64,000 bases of DNA from a virus. The notes under the pieces are model-generated. The model searched no databases. It was not told the DNA's origin and saw only the letters and a program-made list of their open reading frames with translations. Location of the stretch: positions 1 to 64,000 of the IMG/VR virus record IMGVR_UViG_3300047089_000307; one strand, 5' to 3'. This document shows, piece after piece, positions 5,892-11,527 of the stretch (within the stretch, counting starts at the first letter, position 1; every line of letters starts with the position of its first letter). Made by a program: the position numbers and the translations under genes.

Positions 5892-5975
5892 GGAAGATGA
5901 ACCTGGCAGGAGTCAGGGACCGGCCGGAAACCGGTTCGGCGCGCGAGCGCTGGGATTCGAGTTCTCCGTCTTCCG
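5892..5975 (+). tRNA. tRNA-Ser (GGA) with C33
   Basis: Acceptor GGAAGAT/GTCTTCC and G73; anticodon stem ACCGG/CCGGT is perfect and encloses CCGGAAA, so the anticodon GGA is preceded by C33 instead of U33. Long variable arm present. The upstream 58 nt (5834-5891) hold a weaker tRNA-like fold with a GTG-containing loop that I could not complete. Confidence 0.7.
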
Positions 5976-6113
5976 CGGAGGTAGGCCGGGAAACCCTGAC
6001 AGCGGGGAGGTTGCCTGCCTGCTGCCTTGAACTCCTGGGGAGCGCGACGTACGGCTAACCCCGAATCCCGCCAGGGCACAGGACAAGGGCAACATTTCCT
6101 GTGCCCGATCCCC
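5976..6113 (+). other. spacer with a perfect 10-bp hairpin
   Basis: GGGCACAGGA (6074-6083) pairs perfectly with TCCTGTGCCC (6097-6106) around a 13-nt loop, with no U tract. It may be an RNase processing site. The preceding 98 nt contain GCGGG/CCCGC but no clear T-loop, so no tRNA is called. Confidence 0.4.
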
Positions 6114-6195
6114 GGAAGGTACGCAGCCGGCGCTGCAACTCGCCTCGAAAGCGAGGGCGGGGTAACACCTGGGGGCTCGACACCTCTACCTTCCT
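6114..6195 (+). tRNA. tRNA-Ser (CGA)
   Basis: Acceptor GGAAGGT/ACCTTCC, anticodon stem CTCGC/GCGAG with loop CTCGAAA (CGA), long variable arm. The T-loop is CTCGACA (C54 instead of U54) and the discriminator is T. Confidence 0.72.
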
Positions 6196-6200
6196 CTTAC

Positions 6201-6273
6201 GGGCTCCTCGTCTAATCGGTGAGGACGCGTGTCTGATAAGCACGTAATCGGGGTTCAATTCCCTGGGGGCCTA
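6201..6273 (+). tRNA. tRNA-Ile (GAT)
   Basis: Acceptor GGGCTCC/GGGGCCT, anticodon stem CGTGT/GCACG with loop CTGATAA (GAT), T-loop TTCAATT, A73. Confidence 0.88.
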
Positions 6274-6274
6274 C

Positions 6275-6346
6275 TGGAGCGTCGTTCAATGGTAAGGACG
6301 CGCCTCTTATACGGACGTGACTCGGGTTCGATTCCCGGCGCTCCTA
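6275..6346 (+). tRNA. tRNA-Ile (TAT)
   Basis: Acceptor TGGAGCG/CGCTCCT (first pair unpaired), D-stem GTTC/GGAC, anticodon loop CTTATAC (TAT, codon AUA), T-loop TTCGATT, A73. One mismatch lies in the anticodon stem. Confidence 0.7.
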
Positions 6347-6347
6347 C

Positions 6348-6420
6348 TGGGATATAGCTTAGACGGAAGAGCGGCGGATTCATAACCCGTCAGGCCCGGG
6401 TTCGATCCCCGGTATCCCGA
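6348..6420 (+). tRNA. tRNA with CAT anticodon (elongator Met or Ile2)
   Basis: Acceptor TGGGATA/TATCCCG, D-stem GCTT/GAGC, anticodon loop TTCATAA (CAT), T-loop TTCGATC, A73. It lacks the three G-C pairs of initiators, so it is an elongator methionine tRNA or a lysidine-modified isoleucine tRNA. Confidence 0.8.
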
Positions 6421-6424
6421 CTAT

Positions 6425-6495
6425 GCCTCTTTAGCATAAGGCAGTGCAGCGGGCCTTTACCCCGCGTTGTCAGGGTTCAAGTCCCTGGGGAGGTA
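6425..6495 (+). tRNA. tRNA-Lys (TTT) with C33
   Basis: Acceptor GCCTCTT/GGGAGGT, D-stem GCAT/GTGC, perfect anticodon stem GCGGG/CCCGC with loop CCTTTAC: anticodon TTT, position 33 is C. T-loop TTCAAGT, A73. Confidence 0.72.
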
Positions 6496-6496
6496 C

Positions 6497-6570
6497 TGCG
6501 CGCAGGTGTACCGGATGGTCACGCCGGCCTTCTAAGCCGAGAGGACGGGGTTCGACTCCCCGGCGCGCGA
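6497..6570 (+). tRNA. tRNA-Arg (TCT)
   Basis: Acceptor TGCGCGC/GCGCGCG, anticodon stem CGGC/GCCG with loop CTTCTAA (TCT), T-loop TTCGACT, A73. Position 8 is A. Confidence 0.8.
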
Positions 6571-6575
6571 CTCAT

Positions 6576-6648
6576 GCTCGTGTGGACAAGCGGTGAAGTC
6601 ACCTGCCTCTCAAGCAGGAGATCCCGGGTTCAAATCCCGGTACGAGCA
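6576..6648 (+). tRNA. tRNA-Glu (CTC)
   Basis: Acceptor GCTCGTG/TACGAGC, anticodon stem CCTGC/GCAGG with loop CTCTCAA (CTC), T-loop TTCAAAT, A73. Confidence 0.9.
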
Positions 6649-6653
6649 CGTTT

Positions 6654-6744
6654 CCAGGGAAGCGCACAGTCCGGACTGTGCTAGCGGTTCTGGCCGATCA
6701 GGAACGTATGCCGGGCGGTTCGATTCCGTCGCCGCGTTCCCTGG
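6654..6744 (+). ncRNA. tRNA-like structured RNA
   Basis: CCAGGGAA (from 6654) pairs with TTCCCTGG (6737-6744), longer than a normal acceptor. A T-arm (GGCGG-TTCGATT-CCGTC, 6714-6730) is present. The D/anticodon region is replaced by the perfect 18-bp palindrome GCACAGTCCGGACTGTGC (about 6664-6681). No anticodon can be assigned. Confidence 0.4.
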
Positions 6745-6752
6745 ATTCATGA

Positions 6753-6823
6753 CGTCCTGTCGATCATGGGTAGGTCCCGGTCCTTTCAAGGCCGAGAACA
6801 GGGTTCGAGTCCCTGTAGGACGA
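6753..6823 (+). tRNA. tRNA-Glu (TTC)
   Basis: Acceptor CGTCCTG/TAGGACG, anticodon stem CGGTC/GGCCG with loop CTTTCAA (TTC), T-loop TTCGAGT, A73. Confidence 0.85.
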
Positions 6824-6824
6824 C

Positions 6825-6899
6825 CGCGGAGTAGGGGAGCTCGGTGTCCCCGCTGGGCTCATAACCCAGAGATCGCGGGTTCAAATCCCGCCTCCGCTA
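6825..6899 (+). tRNA. initiator tRNA-fMet (CAT)
   Basis: The anticodon stem CTGGG/CCCAG has the three consecutive G-C pairs of initiators with loop CTCATAA. Position 1 (C) does not pair with position 72 (T), the other initiator hallmark. T-loop TTCAAAT, A73 and an encoded CCA (6900-6902). Confidence 0.92.
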
Positions 6900-6903
6900 C
6901 CAA

Positions 6904-6974
6904 TCTCCTATCGTTTAATGGGAGGACGAGCGGCCGTTAACCGCTTAATTCTGGTTCGAGTCCAGGTGGGAGAG
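6904..6974 (+). tRNA. tRNA-Asn (GTT) with C33
   Basis: Acceptor TCTCCTA/TGGGAGA and G73 as expected for Asn. The perfect anticodon stem AGCGG/CCGCT encloses CCGTTAA: anticodon GTT with C at position 33. Confidence 0.75.
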
Positions 6975-6975
6975 C

Positions 6976-7045
6976 GGAAGCAGGAAGGGAGTACGCCTTC
7001 GCCAGGGAAGGTCTGGCACGAGAGAAGAGCCGTCCTGCTTCACCA
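6976..7045 (+). ncRNA. tRNA-like RNA closed by a 9-bp stem and ending in ACCA
   Basis: GAAGCAGGA (6977-6985) pairs perfectly with TCCTGCTTC (7033-7041), followed by ACCA. An internal hairpin GCCAG/CTGGC has a 7-nt loop GGAAGGT. There is no T-loop. The 5' sequence GGAAGCAGGAAGG is the same as the start of the 23S-like RNA at 4232. Confidence 0.4.
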
Positions 7046-7047
7046 AT

Positions 7048-7122
7048 GGGGCTATAACTCAGCCTGGTTAGAGTGCCACCTTGTCACGGTGGAAGCCGCC
7101 GGTTCAAATCCGGTTAGTCCCG
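7048..7122 (+). tRNA. tRNA-Asp (GTC)
   Basis: Acceptor GGGGCTA/TAGTCCC, anticodon stem CCACC/GGTGG with loop TTGTCAC (GTC), T-loop TTCAAAT, G73 as expected. Confidence 0.92.
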
Positions 7123-7123
7123 C

Positions 7124-7195
7124 GCAGCCATGGTGAAATGGATATCATGACAGGCTACGAACCTGTCGGTCTGGGTTCGACTCCCGGTGGCTGTA
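7124..7195 (+). tRNA. tRNA-Arg (ACG)
   Basis: Acceptor GCAGCCA/TGGCTGT, anticodon stem ACAGG/CCTGT with loop CTACGAA (ACG), A73 and encoded CCA (7196-7198). Confidence 0.92.
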
Positions 7196-7244
7196 CCAGC
7201 GCTAACTCCGGATGGCGCTATAGAAAACGTTCCGGGGCGAGCAA

Positions 7245-7316
7245 GCCCACTTAGCTCAGAGGCAGAGCGGCTGTCCTACAAACAGCGGGCCGGGATTTCG
7301 AAATTCTCAGTGGGTA
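7245..7316 (+). tRNA. tRNA-Val (TAC) with C33
   Basis: Acceptor GCCCACT/AGTGGGT, D-stem GCTC/GAGC, perfect anticodon stem GCTGT/ACAGC with loop CCTACAA: anticodon TAC, C33. The T-stem is weak (one mismatch), A73. Confidence 0.72.
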
Positions 7317-7336
7317 CTGCGCCGGAAGGCGCTCAT

Positions 7337-7420
7337 GGCGGCGGAAGCAGGATGGCATTATGCGTCAGGTTGTGACCCTGTGTCCGCAAGGATTCGCGGG
7401 TTCAAATCCCGTTCGTCGCC
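7337..7420 (+). tRNA. tRNA-His (GTG) with long variable arm
   Basis: An extra G at -1 pairs with C73, the histidine identity mark, extending GCGGCGG/TCGTCGC. The anticodon loop is TTGTGAC (GTG). The variable region includes TCC-GCAA-GGA, a class II-like arm not expected for histidine. T-loop TTCAAAT. Confidence 0.8.
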
Positions 7421-7540
7421 CGTAAGCCGGGGTTGAGGGCATCCTCGTGACGGCAAGCCGGACTCAGGCAGGCTCCCGGCCCCGCAAATCGCGTTCAGCC
7501 GTGACCTGCCGGGTTCAATGGCCGCGGAAACCCTCTTTAC
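7421..7540 (+). other. spacer without assignable tRNA
   Basis: About 120 GC-rich nt with short hairpins (GGGTT/AACCC near 7510-7532). No complete tRNA or ORF is supported. Confidence 0.3.
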
Positions 7541-7622
7541 TGACGAGTATGCAAGTGGTTCAAAGCATCCGGCCTGTAAATCCGGCGCCTCGGCTTCGTG
7601 GGTTCGAATCCCTCCTCGTCAA
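7541..7622 (+). tRNA. tRNA-Tyr (GTA)
   Basis: Acceptor TGACGAG/CTCGTCA pairs perfectly, anticodon loop CTGTAAA (GTA), long variable arm, T-loop TTCGAAT, A73. Confidence 0.85.
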
Positions 7623-7624
7623 CC

Positions 7625-7711
7625 GTGCCCCTACCCTGGATTGGTCTCCGGCGCTTGACGGCGTGCACGCTGCCGACGCTAGTGAGTATCCGTTCGAATC
7701 GGACAGGGGCT
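7625..7711 (+). other. degenerate class II tRNA-like segment
   Basis: TGCCCC near 7626 can pair with GGGGC at 7706-7710 and a T-arm TCCG-TTCGAAT-CGGA is present. The anticodon arm is ambiguous (a TTGA-containing loop might be serine TGA). Confidence 0.35.
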
Positions 7712-7719
7712 CGATACTT

Positions 7720-7788
7720 ATCCTTGGCAGCGGACCTGCTGCCCTCCCTCCGAAGGAGAGTTACCCGGTTCGACTCCGGGCAGGGATA
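7720..7788 (+). tRNA. tRNA-Arg (CCG)
   Basis: Acceptor ATCCTTG/CAGGGAT, anticodon stem with loop CTCCGAA (CCG), T-stem CCCGG/CCGGG with TTCGACT, A73. The D-arm is short. Confidence 0.65.
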
Positions 7789-7836
7789 CGAGGGGCCTCC
7801 CCGGGGCGCTGATGACAAAGAAGTACCGGGGATCAT

Positions 7837-7909
7837 GTCGCGTTACTCTCCGGTGAGGGGGCCTGGCTGCAACCCAGGCTGACGTCCGGTTCGACCCCGG
7901 AACGCGACT
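7837..7909 (+). tRNA. tRNA-Cys (GCA)
   Basis: Acceptor GTCGCGT/ACGCGAC, anticodon stem CCTGG/CCAGG with loop CTGCAAC (GCA), T73 as expected for Cys. Confidence 0.9.
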
Positions 7910-7916
7910 CTGCGCC

Positions 7917-7982
7917 CCCGCCGGCGGATTCGGTCCAGGGTTTCCTAAACCCGGGTGCCTGGTTCGACTCCAGGCGGCGGCA
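7917..7982 (+). tRNA. tRNA-Arg (CCT), short D-arm
   Basis: Acceptor CCCGCCG/CGGCGGC with an unpaired first position, anticodon loop TTCCTAA (CCT), T-stem CCTGG/CCAGG, A73 and an encoded CCA (7983-7985). Only 66 nt because the D-arm is reduced. Confidence 0.65.
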
Positions 7983-8004
7983 CCAGTTTGCTCATCACTG
8001 CTGA

Positions 8005-8016
8005 GTCTGTTATAGT
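8005..8016 (+). promoter_or_regulatory. promoter-like element (GTCTGTTATAGT)
   Basis: A GTCT-TATAGT element with the -10-like hexamer at 8011-8016, 6 nt before the ATG at 8023. It could drive a leaderless cupin mRNA and the last tRNA-like genes. Confidence 0.45.
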
Positions 8017-8022
8017 ATTCCC

Positions 8023-8538
8023 ATGGAAGGCTGGGAGCCTGCGAGGCTAGGCGGATTCCGGCGTTCGACCGCGGGTAGCTCAGAATGGAAGAGCGCTGCG
8101 CAGATTACGCAGAGGCCGGTGTCTCGAAAGCATCACCGCGGACTATGGCGAGCAGCCTGGGCTGAGAAGCTCGGGTTGCCCGGTTGTCCCTATGTCGTGA
8201 GGTGGCGGCTGGAGACCCCGGCAGGCTCTGTCCGGGTGCACCATTGGCTGAGGCCGGATGATGACCGGGCCTTCCATGATCATCCCTGGTGGTTCCTCAC
8301 CCTGGTCCTGCGCGGCGGCTACGCCGACCGGACCCCTGCGGGGGAGGACTACCTGTCCGCGGGGTCCGTGCGGTTCCGGCACGCCCGCTACCAGCACACC
8401 GTGATTCCGGGCCCGCAGGGTGCGTGGACGTTCCTGGTCACCGGCCGGCCAGCCCGCGCCTGGGGCTTCTGGAGGGACGGGAAGTTCCGCAAGGCCAATA
8501 AGTGGTTCGCCGCGTTCGGGCACCACCCGTGCTCTTGA
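8023..8538 (+). CDS. cupin-like protein
   Basis: The open frame gives 171 aa. The supported domain starts near residue 50 (LGLPGCPYVVRWRLETPAGS) and carries HHW, RAFHDHPWWFLTLVLRGGY and RHARYQHTVI, the two His-rich motifs of a small cupin often seen in phages. Metal binding is likely; substrate unknown. The ATG at 8023 fits a leaderless start, but residues about 16-40 are encoded across a tRNA-like sequence (8069-8142), so the true start may be the GTG at 8119 (AGAGG upstream). Confidence 0.65.
   Translation: MEGWEPARLGGFRRSTAGSSEWKSAAQITQRPVSRKHHRGLWRAAWAEKLGLPGCPYVVRWRLETPAGSVRVHHWLRPDDDRAFHDHPWWFLTLVLRGGYADRTPAGEDYLSAGSVRFRHARYQHTVIPGPQGAWTFLVTGRPARAWGFWRDGKFRKANKWFAAFGHHPCS
8069..8142 (+). 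tRNA. tRNA-like gene with aberrant anticodon loop (GAT)
   Basis: All four stems form: CCGCGGG/ACCGCGG, GCTC/GAGC, CTGCG/CGCAG, GGTGT/GCATC. The anticodon loop is CAGATTA, so U33 is replaced by A and purine 37 by T; the T-loop is CTCGAAA (C54). It overlaps the cupin ORF. It may be a decayed Ile(GAT)-type tRNA. Confidence 0.5.
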
Positions 8539-8687
8539 AGTATGGTACAGTATCTACGAGCGTAGCCTCAGCTTCCTGATCGCTCCCGGCCGTGTTGCCG
8601 GGAATCAGCCTCGTCGTCGTCATATCGCTCCAGCTTCAGCCTCCTTGATCCGTGTGTCCTCAGGCCGCGGGCCTGCGTACCGGAAGT

Positions 8688-8760
8688 GCGGGTTCAATTC
8701 CCGCCGGCTCCTCCCGTGGAGCCGTAGCTCAATTGGCAGAGCGTCGTTACTCAAGAAAAC
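8688..8760 (+). other. tRNA halves in permuted order (second case)
   Basis: A 3' half (T-arm GCGGG-TTCAATT-CCCGC and acceptor CGGCTCC, 8688-8712) precedes a 5' half (acceptor GGAGCCG at 8718-8724, then a textbook TA-GCTC-AATTGGCA-GAGC D-arm). The acceptor strands pair 7 of 7, separated by 5 nt. The anticodon region after the D-arm contains CTCAAGA but does not match the 3' half. Confidence 0.5.
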
Positions 8761-8805
8761 GGGCCGTTCCTGATGGCAGCCAAGCGGAACAGCACTTGCG
8801 TGCTC

Positions 8806-8879
8806 AATGAGGGTTCGAGTCCCTCCAGCGGTTCACTCGCTGTGGCGTAATCGGAAAACGCAATCGCCTTATAAGCGAT
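8806..8879 (+). other. tRNA halves in permuted order (third case)
   Basis: T-arm GAGGG-TTCGAGT-CCCTC and acceptor CAGCGGT (8826-8832) are followed after 3 nt by CTCGCTG (8836-8842), a D-arm GCGT...ACGC and a complete anticodon arm ATCGC-CTTATAA-GCGAT (TAT). No T-arm follows; the sequence runs into the terminator. Confidence 0.45.
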
Positions 8880-8894
8880 CATAAAACGCAAACA

Positions 8895-8935
8895 GGGACC
8901 CCCGGCCAGGGTAGTGCCGGGGGTCCCGCTTTTTT
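8895..8935 (+). terminator. strong rho-independent terminator ending the tRNA array
   Basis: GGGACCCCCGGC (8895-8906) pairs perfectly with GCCGGGGGTCCC (8916-8927), followed by GC and six T. Confidence 0.92.
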
Positions 8936-8953
8936 AAGGAGGGCACGTCCCCG

Positions 8954-9076
8954 GTGGCGGATGACGACGAGCACGTTCACTCGTATACGACGACAAGCTG
9001 GGAAGACAACGACACGGTGTACCTGCAATGGACGTGCGCGTGCGGTGACTCGTACACCACGTCCTCGAAGAAGTAG
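8954..9076 (+). CDS. small hypothetical protein (40 aa)
   Basis: A GTG start has AAGGAGG about 10 nt upstream. The protein begins MADDDEHVHSYTTTSWEDND and has a CAC metal-binding-like motif near its end (WTCACGDSYTT), resembling a truncated zinc ribbon. Confidence 0.6.
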   Translation: MADDDEHVHSYTTTSWEDNDTVYLQWTCACGDSYTTSSKK

Positions 9077-9100
9077 GAGCGATCCCCCAGGTGGCCTGGA

Positions 9101-9117
9101 GTCTTTTACGGTATAGT
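9101..9117 (+). promoter_or_regulatory. phage promoter element
   Basis: GTCTTTTACGGTATAGT, one mismatch from the copy at 12786. It lies 31 nt before the vWA-like gene. Confidence 0.65.
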
Positions 9118-9148
9118 AGGCTGTACTACCCGAGGGGAAAGGAACCCC

Positions 9149-9964
9149 ATGCAGATCGTACGTACGGAGACCCCGACCGGCGGCCCGGCGAGGACCCGGC
9201 GCGAGGAGATCGTCGCGCTGCTGCCGCAGGAGTCAGAGGCGGAGCCGGAGGTATACGCCGACTGCTCGGAGTCAGAGGGCTGGCCCTGGAGCAGTAACTC
9301 CGCAGTCTGCACCTGGGATGTCCAGATCGAGGCGATCCGGCAGCTCATCGTCCCGTTCGAGGCCCTGGACAGCCAGGCTGCGGGAGAGCAGGCGGACGGC
9401 GATGCCAGCCACGGCGGCGTGTACGTCTACCCGTTCAGCAACGTCTTCCTGCCGATCGGCAAGGGCGACGACGACGGCGACCTGAACTCTGCCAACTTCG
9501 AGCAGAAGATGCTCCGGGACTTCTACCGCAAGTACTTCGACGGCGGGACGCACCCCGTCCGCGGCGGCACGGAGATCATGGCGGCTATCAAGGCCGGCGA
9601 CGCGCACTACCTGGGTGACGCCCGCGATAAGGGCGAATTCTACGACACTCCTCGCGGTGACCGGCCGGTCCGGTTGCGTGTGGTGTTCACGGACGGCGCG
9701 CTGAGTGATGCGGCCAAGTTCCTGAAGTACCTCGCGCAGGCCACGCTCAGCCCGAAGGGCTACGGCTCACACGGCGAGTGGGACGAGGTCTGGGCGATCT
9801 GCATCCTCGGCGAGGCCGGCGGCGGCGGGAAGGCCGCCTACGACCAGTACGCGGAGATCGCCGGAACGCACCCGTGGGTGCACGCGTACTACTTCGAGAA
9901 CGTCGCGAATCCCGCGGAGATTGCTGAGGACATGGCCGTGGCGGCTATCCCTGCCCTGGCGTAA
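9149..9964 (+). CDS. vWA-like (von Willebrand factor A-type) protein
   Basis: This 271-aa protein has AAGGA upstream of its ATG. The middle and C-terminal parts suggest a vWA fold: GGTEIMAAIKAGD near residue 140 (the Thr loop) and PVRLRVVFTDGALSDAAKF near 175 (the D-G strand end). The classic first DxSxS motif is not obvious; a variant could be within residues 85-110 (GGVYVYPFSN). Such proteins often partner with AAA ATPases, but none is seen nearby. Function unknown. Confidence 0.6.
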   Translation: MQIVRTETPTGGPARTRREEIVALLPQESEAEPEVYADCSESEGWPWSSNSAVCTWDVQIEAIRQLIVPFEALDSQAAGEQADGDASHGGVYVYPFSNVFLPIGKGDDDGDLNSANFEQKMLRDFYRKYFDGGTHPVRGGTEIMAAIKAGDAHYLGDARDKGEFYDTPRGDRPVRLRVVFTDGALSDAAKFLKYLAQATLSPKGYGSHGEWDEVWAICILGEAGGGGKAAYDQYAEIAGTHPWVHAYYFENVANPAEIAEDMAVAAIPALA

Positions 9965-9974
9965 TCAAGAATGA

Positions 9975-10018
9975 GAAGCCCCCGGTTACGTGGCTCGTGC
10001 CGGGGGCTTCACGTTTTT
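9975..10018 (+). terminator. rho-independent terminator
   Basis: GAAGCCCCCGG (9975-9985) pairs with CCGGGGGCTTC (10000-10010), followed by ACGTTTTT. It separates the + unit from the convergent minus-strand genes. Confidence 0.85.
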
Positions 10019-10399
10019 CAGCGGGGACTGCACCTTCTTCTTCTTCTTCTTCTTCTTCTTCTGGAACTGGCGCCAGCGCGACCGCGCCCGGTAGCACGGC
10101 CAGATCACCAGTCGGCGAGCCGGGTAGACCAGCAGGCGGTGCAGCCGGCGGCGCGTACGGGACTTCCGCCAGGACCGGTGCCCGATGTGAATGTGCGGCA
10201 CGTGGCCGCGGCCGGCCTGCCAGTCGCCGGACCAGGTGCAGGCGTACGGCACCAGGTACCGTGCGTCGCCGCGCCGGCGGGATACCAGCTCCCGCTCCCG
10301 GATGCAGATCCGCGCGATGGCCAGCCAGGCGCGGGCACGGCTGGGGTACGTGCGCTTGCGCCCGTGCTGGGCGAGCCAGTCACTGCGCCTGCGGCTCAT
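9986..10399 (-). CDS. basic protein with poly-Lys tract (137 aa)
   Basis: Very rich in Arg/Lys, starting MSRRRSDWLAQHGRKRTYPS, with a central HVPHIHIGH motif. Nine consecutive lysines are encoded by nine AAG codons near the C-terminus. The last residues overlap the terminator. It may be a nucleic-acid-binding protein; the poly-Lys tract may vary in length. Last gene of the minus-strand block. Confidence 0.55.
   Translation of the reverse strand: MSRRRSDWLAQHGRKRTYPSRARAWLAIARICIRERELVSRRRGDARYLVPYACTWSGDWQAGRGHVPHIHIGHRSWRKSRTRRRLHRLLVYPARRLVIWPCYRARSRWRQFQKKKKKKKKKVQSPLKNVKPPARAT
10034..10060. repeat. trinucleotide microsatellite (CTT)9
   Basis: Nine perfect CTT units on the + strand encode nine Lys in the minus-strand ORF. 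The tract is unusual in this GC-rich sequence and prone to slippage. Confidence 0.95.
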
Positions 10400-10712
10400 G
10401 GCCCCCGTCCGGGGGAGTTACCTCCAGGAACCCGCCAAGCCGGTCGTAGATTCGCAGCAGGTTGCAGCGCGATCCGAACTTGTCATAGAACCAGCGGCAG
10501 TACGCTGCTCCCGCGGCCAGCTGCCCGGCGTATCCCAGGGTCTGGTGGCAGATGATCGCCCCGCCGCCGGCCAGGGCCTCCCGGACCATGCCCTGGACCC
10601 TCCCGGCGCGCAGGTCCATGAGGTTGCCCGCCCGGCCGATGCAAGAGGAGCACTGCTCGCTCAGTAGCCGCGGCTGCCCGGTCCCCGGGTCGAACACGTT
10701 GCGGCCCGTCAT
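10380..10712 (-). CDS. hypothetical protein with CSSC motif (110 aa)
   Basis: Contains CSSCIGRAGNLMDLRAGRVQ, then GGGAIICHQTLGY and a C-terminal DRLGGFLEV. I recall similar proteins in actinobacterial genomes and phages, without known function. It overlaps the methyltransferase gene by 4 nt, so it is co-translated. Confidence 0.7.
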   Translation of the reverse strand: MTGRNVFDPGTGQPRLLSEQCSSCIGRAGNLMDLRAGRVQGMVREALAGGGAIICHQTLGYAGQLAAGAAYCRWFYDKFGSRCNLLRIYDRLGGFLEVTPPDGGHEPQAQ

Positions 10713-11437
10713 AGCTGGGCCAGGACCTGGCGGCCGATCTCCTGCGTCATGTACGGCGGGATCGCTTCGGCGACGTCATCGCGGTTGCGCATCCAGTCGA
10801 TGGCCATGGCCTCGCGGACCGGCTCCTTGCGCTCGTGGCCGGAGACGCTGACGTACATGCCCGGCTTCCAGTGCCCGGCCTTCGCCGCCGGAACCGGGTG
10901 ATTCCACAGGCACCACTTGTTGAACGGCGTTGCCGAGTGCTGCTGCCAGGGCGGCGCGGGCGGCTGGGTGAGCGTGATCCCGTTCCCGGCCTCGAACAGG
11001 CGGTGCCGGTAGACGGGCTTGCCGAACATCTGCCCGCACAGCGTGACCGGGTCCTTCAGCCAGGGCCGGGCGGCGGCGACGTTCTCGATGACGTACGGGA
11101 GGCCAGTGCGCTCCAGCAGCTCGCGCCCGGGGCCGATCAGGTCCGGGTAGCCTGTCGCGAGACCTGGCCGGCACCGGCTCATCTGCGAGTAAAACTGGCA
11201 GGGAAAGCTGACGTGAATGAAGCTGAAGTCACGCAGGTCGCGCTGGCTGGCGAGTAGCTCCATGATGTTCCCGGCACCAAGCCAGTGGCCGCCCGATAGC
11301 TCGTAATCGCGGGCGTGCCGGGGGTTCAGGTCGGTTCCCCATACTTCAAATCCGGCGTCGATGTATCCCCGGGTAGCCCCGCCGGCTCCGCAGCACCCGT
11401 CAAGCATCACGGGACGTGGATGGGTTTGCCGGCTCAT
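10709..11437 (-). CDS. DNA (cytosine-5) methyltransferase
   Basis: This 242-aa protein shows the C5 methyltransferase motifs in order: motif I (LDGCCGAGGATRGYIDAGF, residues 12-30), motif IV with the catalytic Cys (SFPCQFYS, near 77-84), and motif VI (VIENV, near 117). The target recognition part is short. It would protect phage DNA from host restriction. The ATG at 11437 has GGAGAG upstream, but the frame stays open to about 11514 and encodes a zinc ribbon (CWSC and CRPC) that may be an N-terminal extension. Confidence 0.88.
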   Translation of the reverse strand: MSRQTHPRPVMLDGCCGAGGATRGYIDAGFEVWGTDLNPRHARDYELSGGHWLGAGNIMELLASQRDLRDFSFIHVSFPCQFYSQMSRCRPGLATGYPDLIGPGRELLERTGLPYVIENVAAARPWLKDPVTLCGQMFGKPVYRHRLFEAGNGITLTQPPAPPWQQHSATPFNKWCLWNHPVPAAKAGHWKPGMYVSVSGHERKEPVREAMAIDWMRNRDDVAEAIPPYMTQEIGRQVLAQL

Positions 11438-11514
11438 CCAGCTCTCCAGGCACGGCCGGCAGTACGCGGAGCGGTCCAGCCCGGCCCAGTGGCCGCAGGA
11501 CCAGCAGTACCCGT
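11438..11514 (-). other. in-frame zinc-ribbon extension upstream of the methyltransferase
   Basis: Reading upstream in the methyltransferase frame gives YCWSCGHWAGLDRSAYCRPC, a clear C-x2-C...C-x2-C zinc ribbon, bounded by an in-frame stop. Only a rare start (ATT) is available there, so it may be a remnant, a separate peptide or a real N-terminus. Confidence 0.4.
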
Positions 11515-11527
11515 CAATGGATCATGA

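Noticed and set aside
6654-6744. Selenocysteine tRNA because of the long acceptor stem
   Set aside because: No TCA anticodon and no long variable arm; the interior is a palindrome.
3788-8773. Many ORFs of 60-120 aa across the tRNA array on both strands
   Set aside because: They run through tRNA cloverleafs, overlap each other in all frames and lack ribosome binding sites.
10191-10667. 158-aa + strand ORF opposite the CSSC protein
   Set aside because: A shadow frame; the minus strand reads as a recognisable conserved protein coupled to the methyltransferase.
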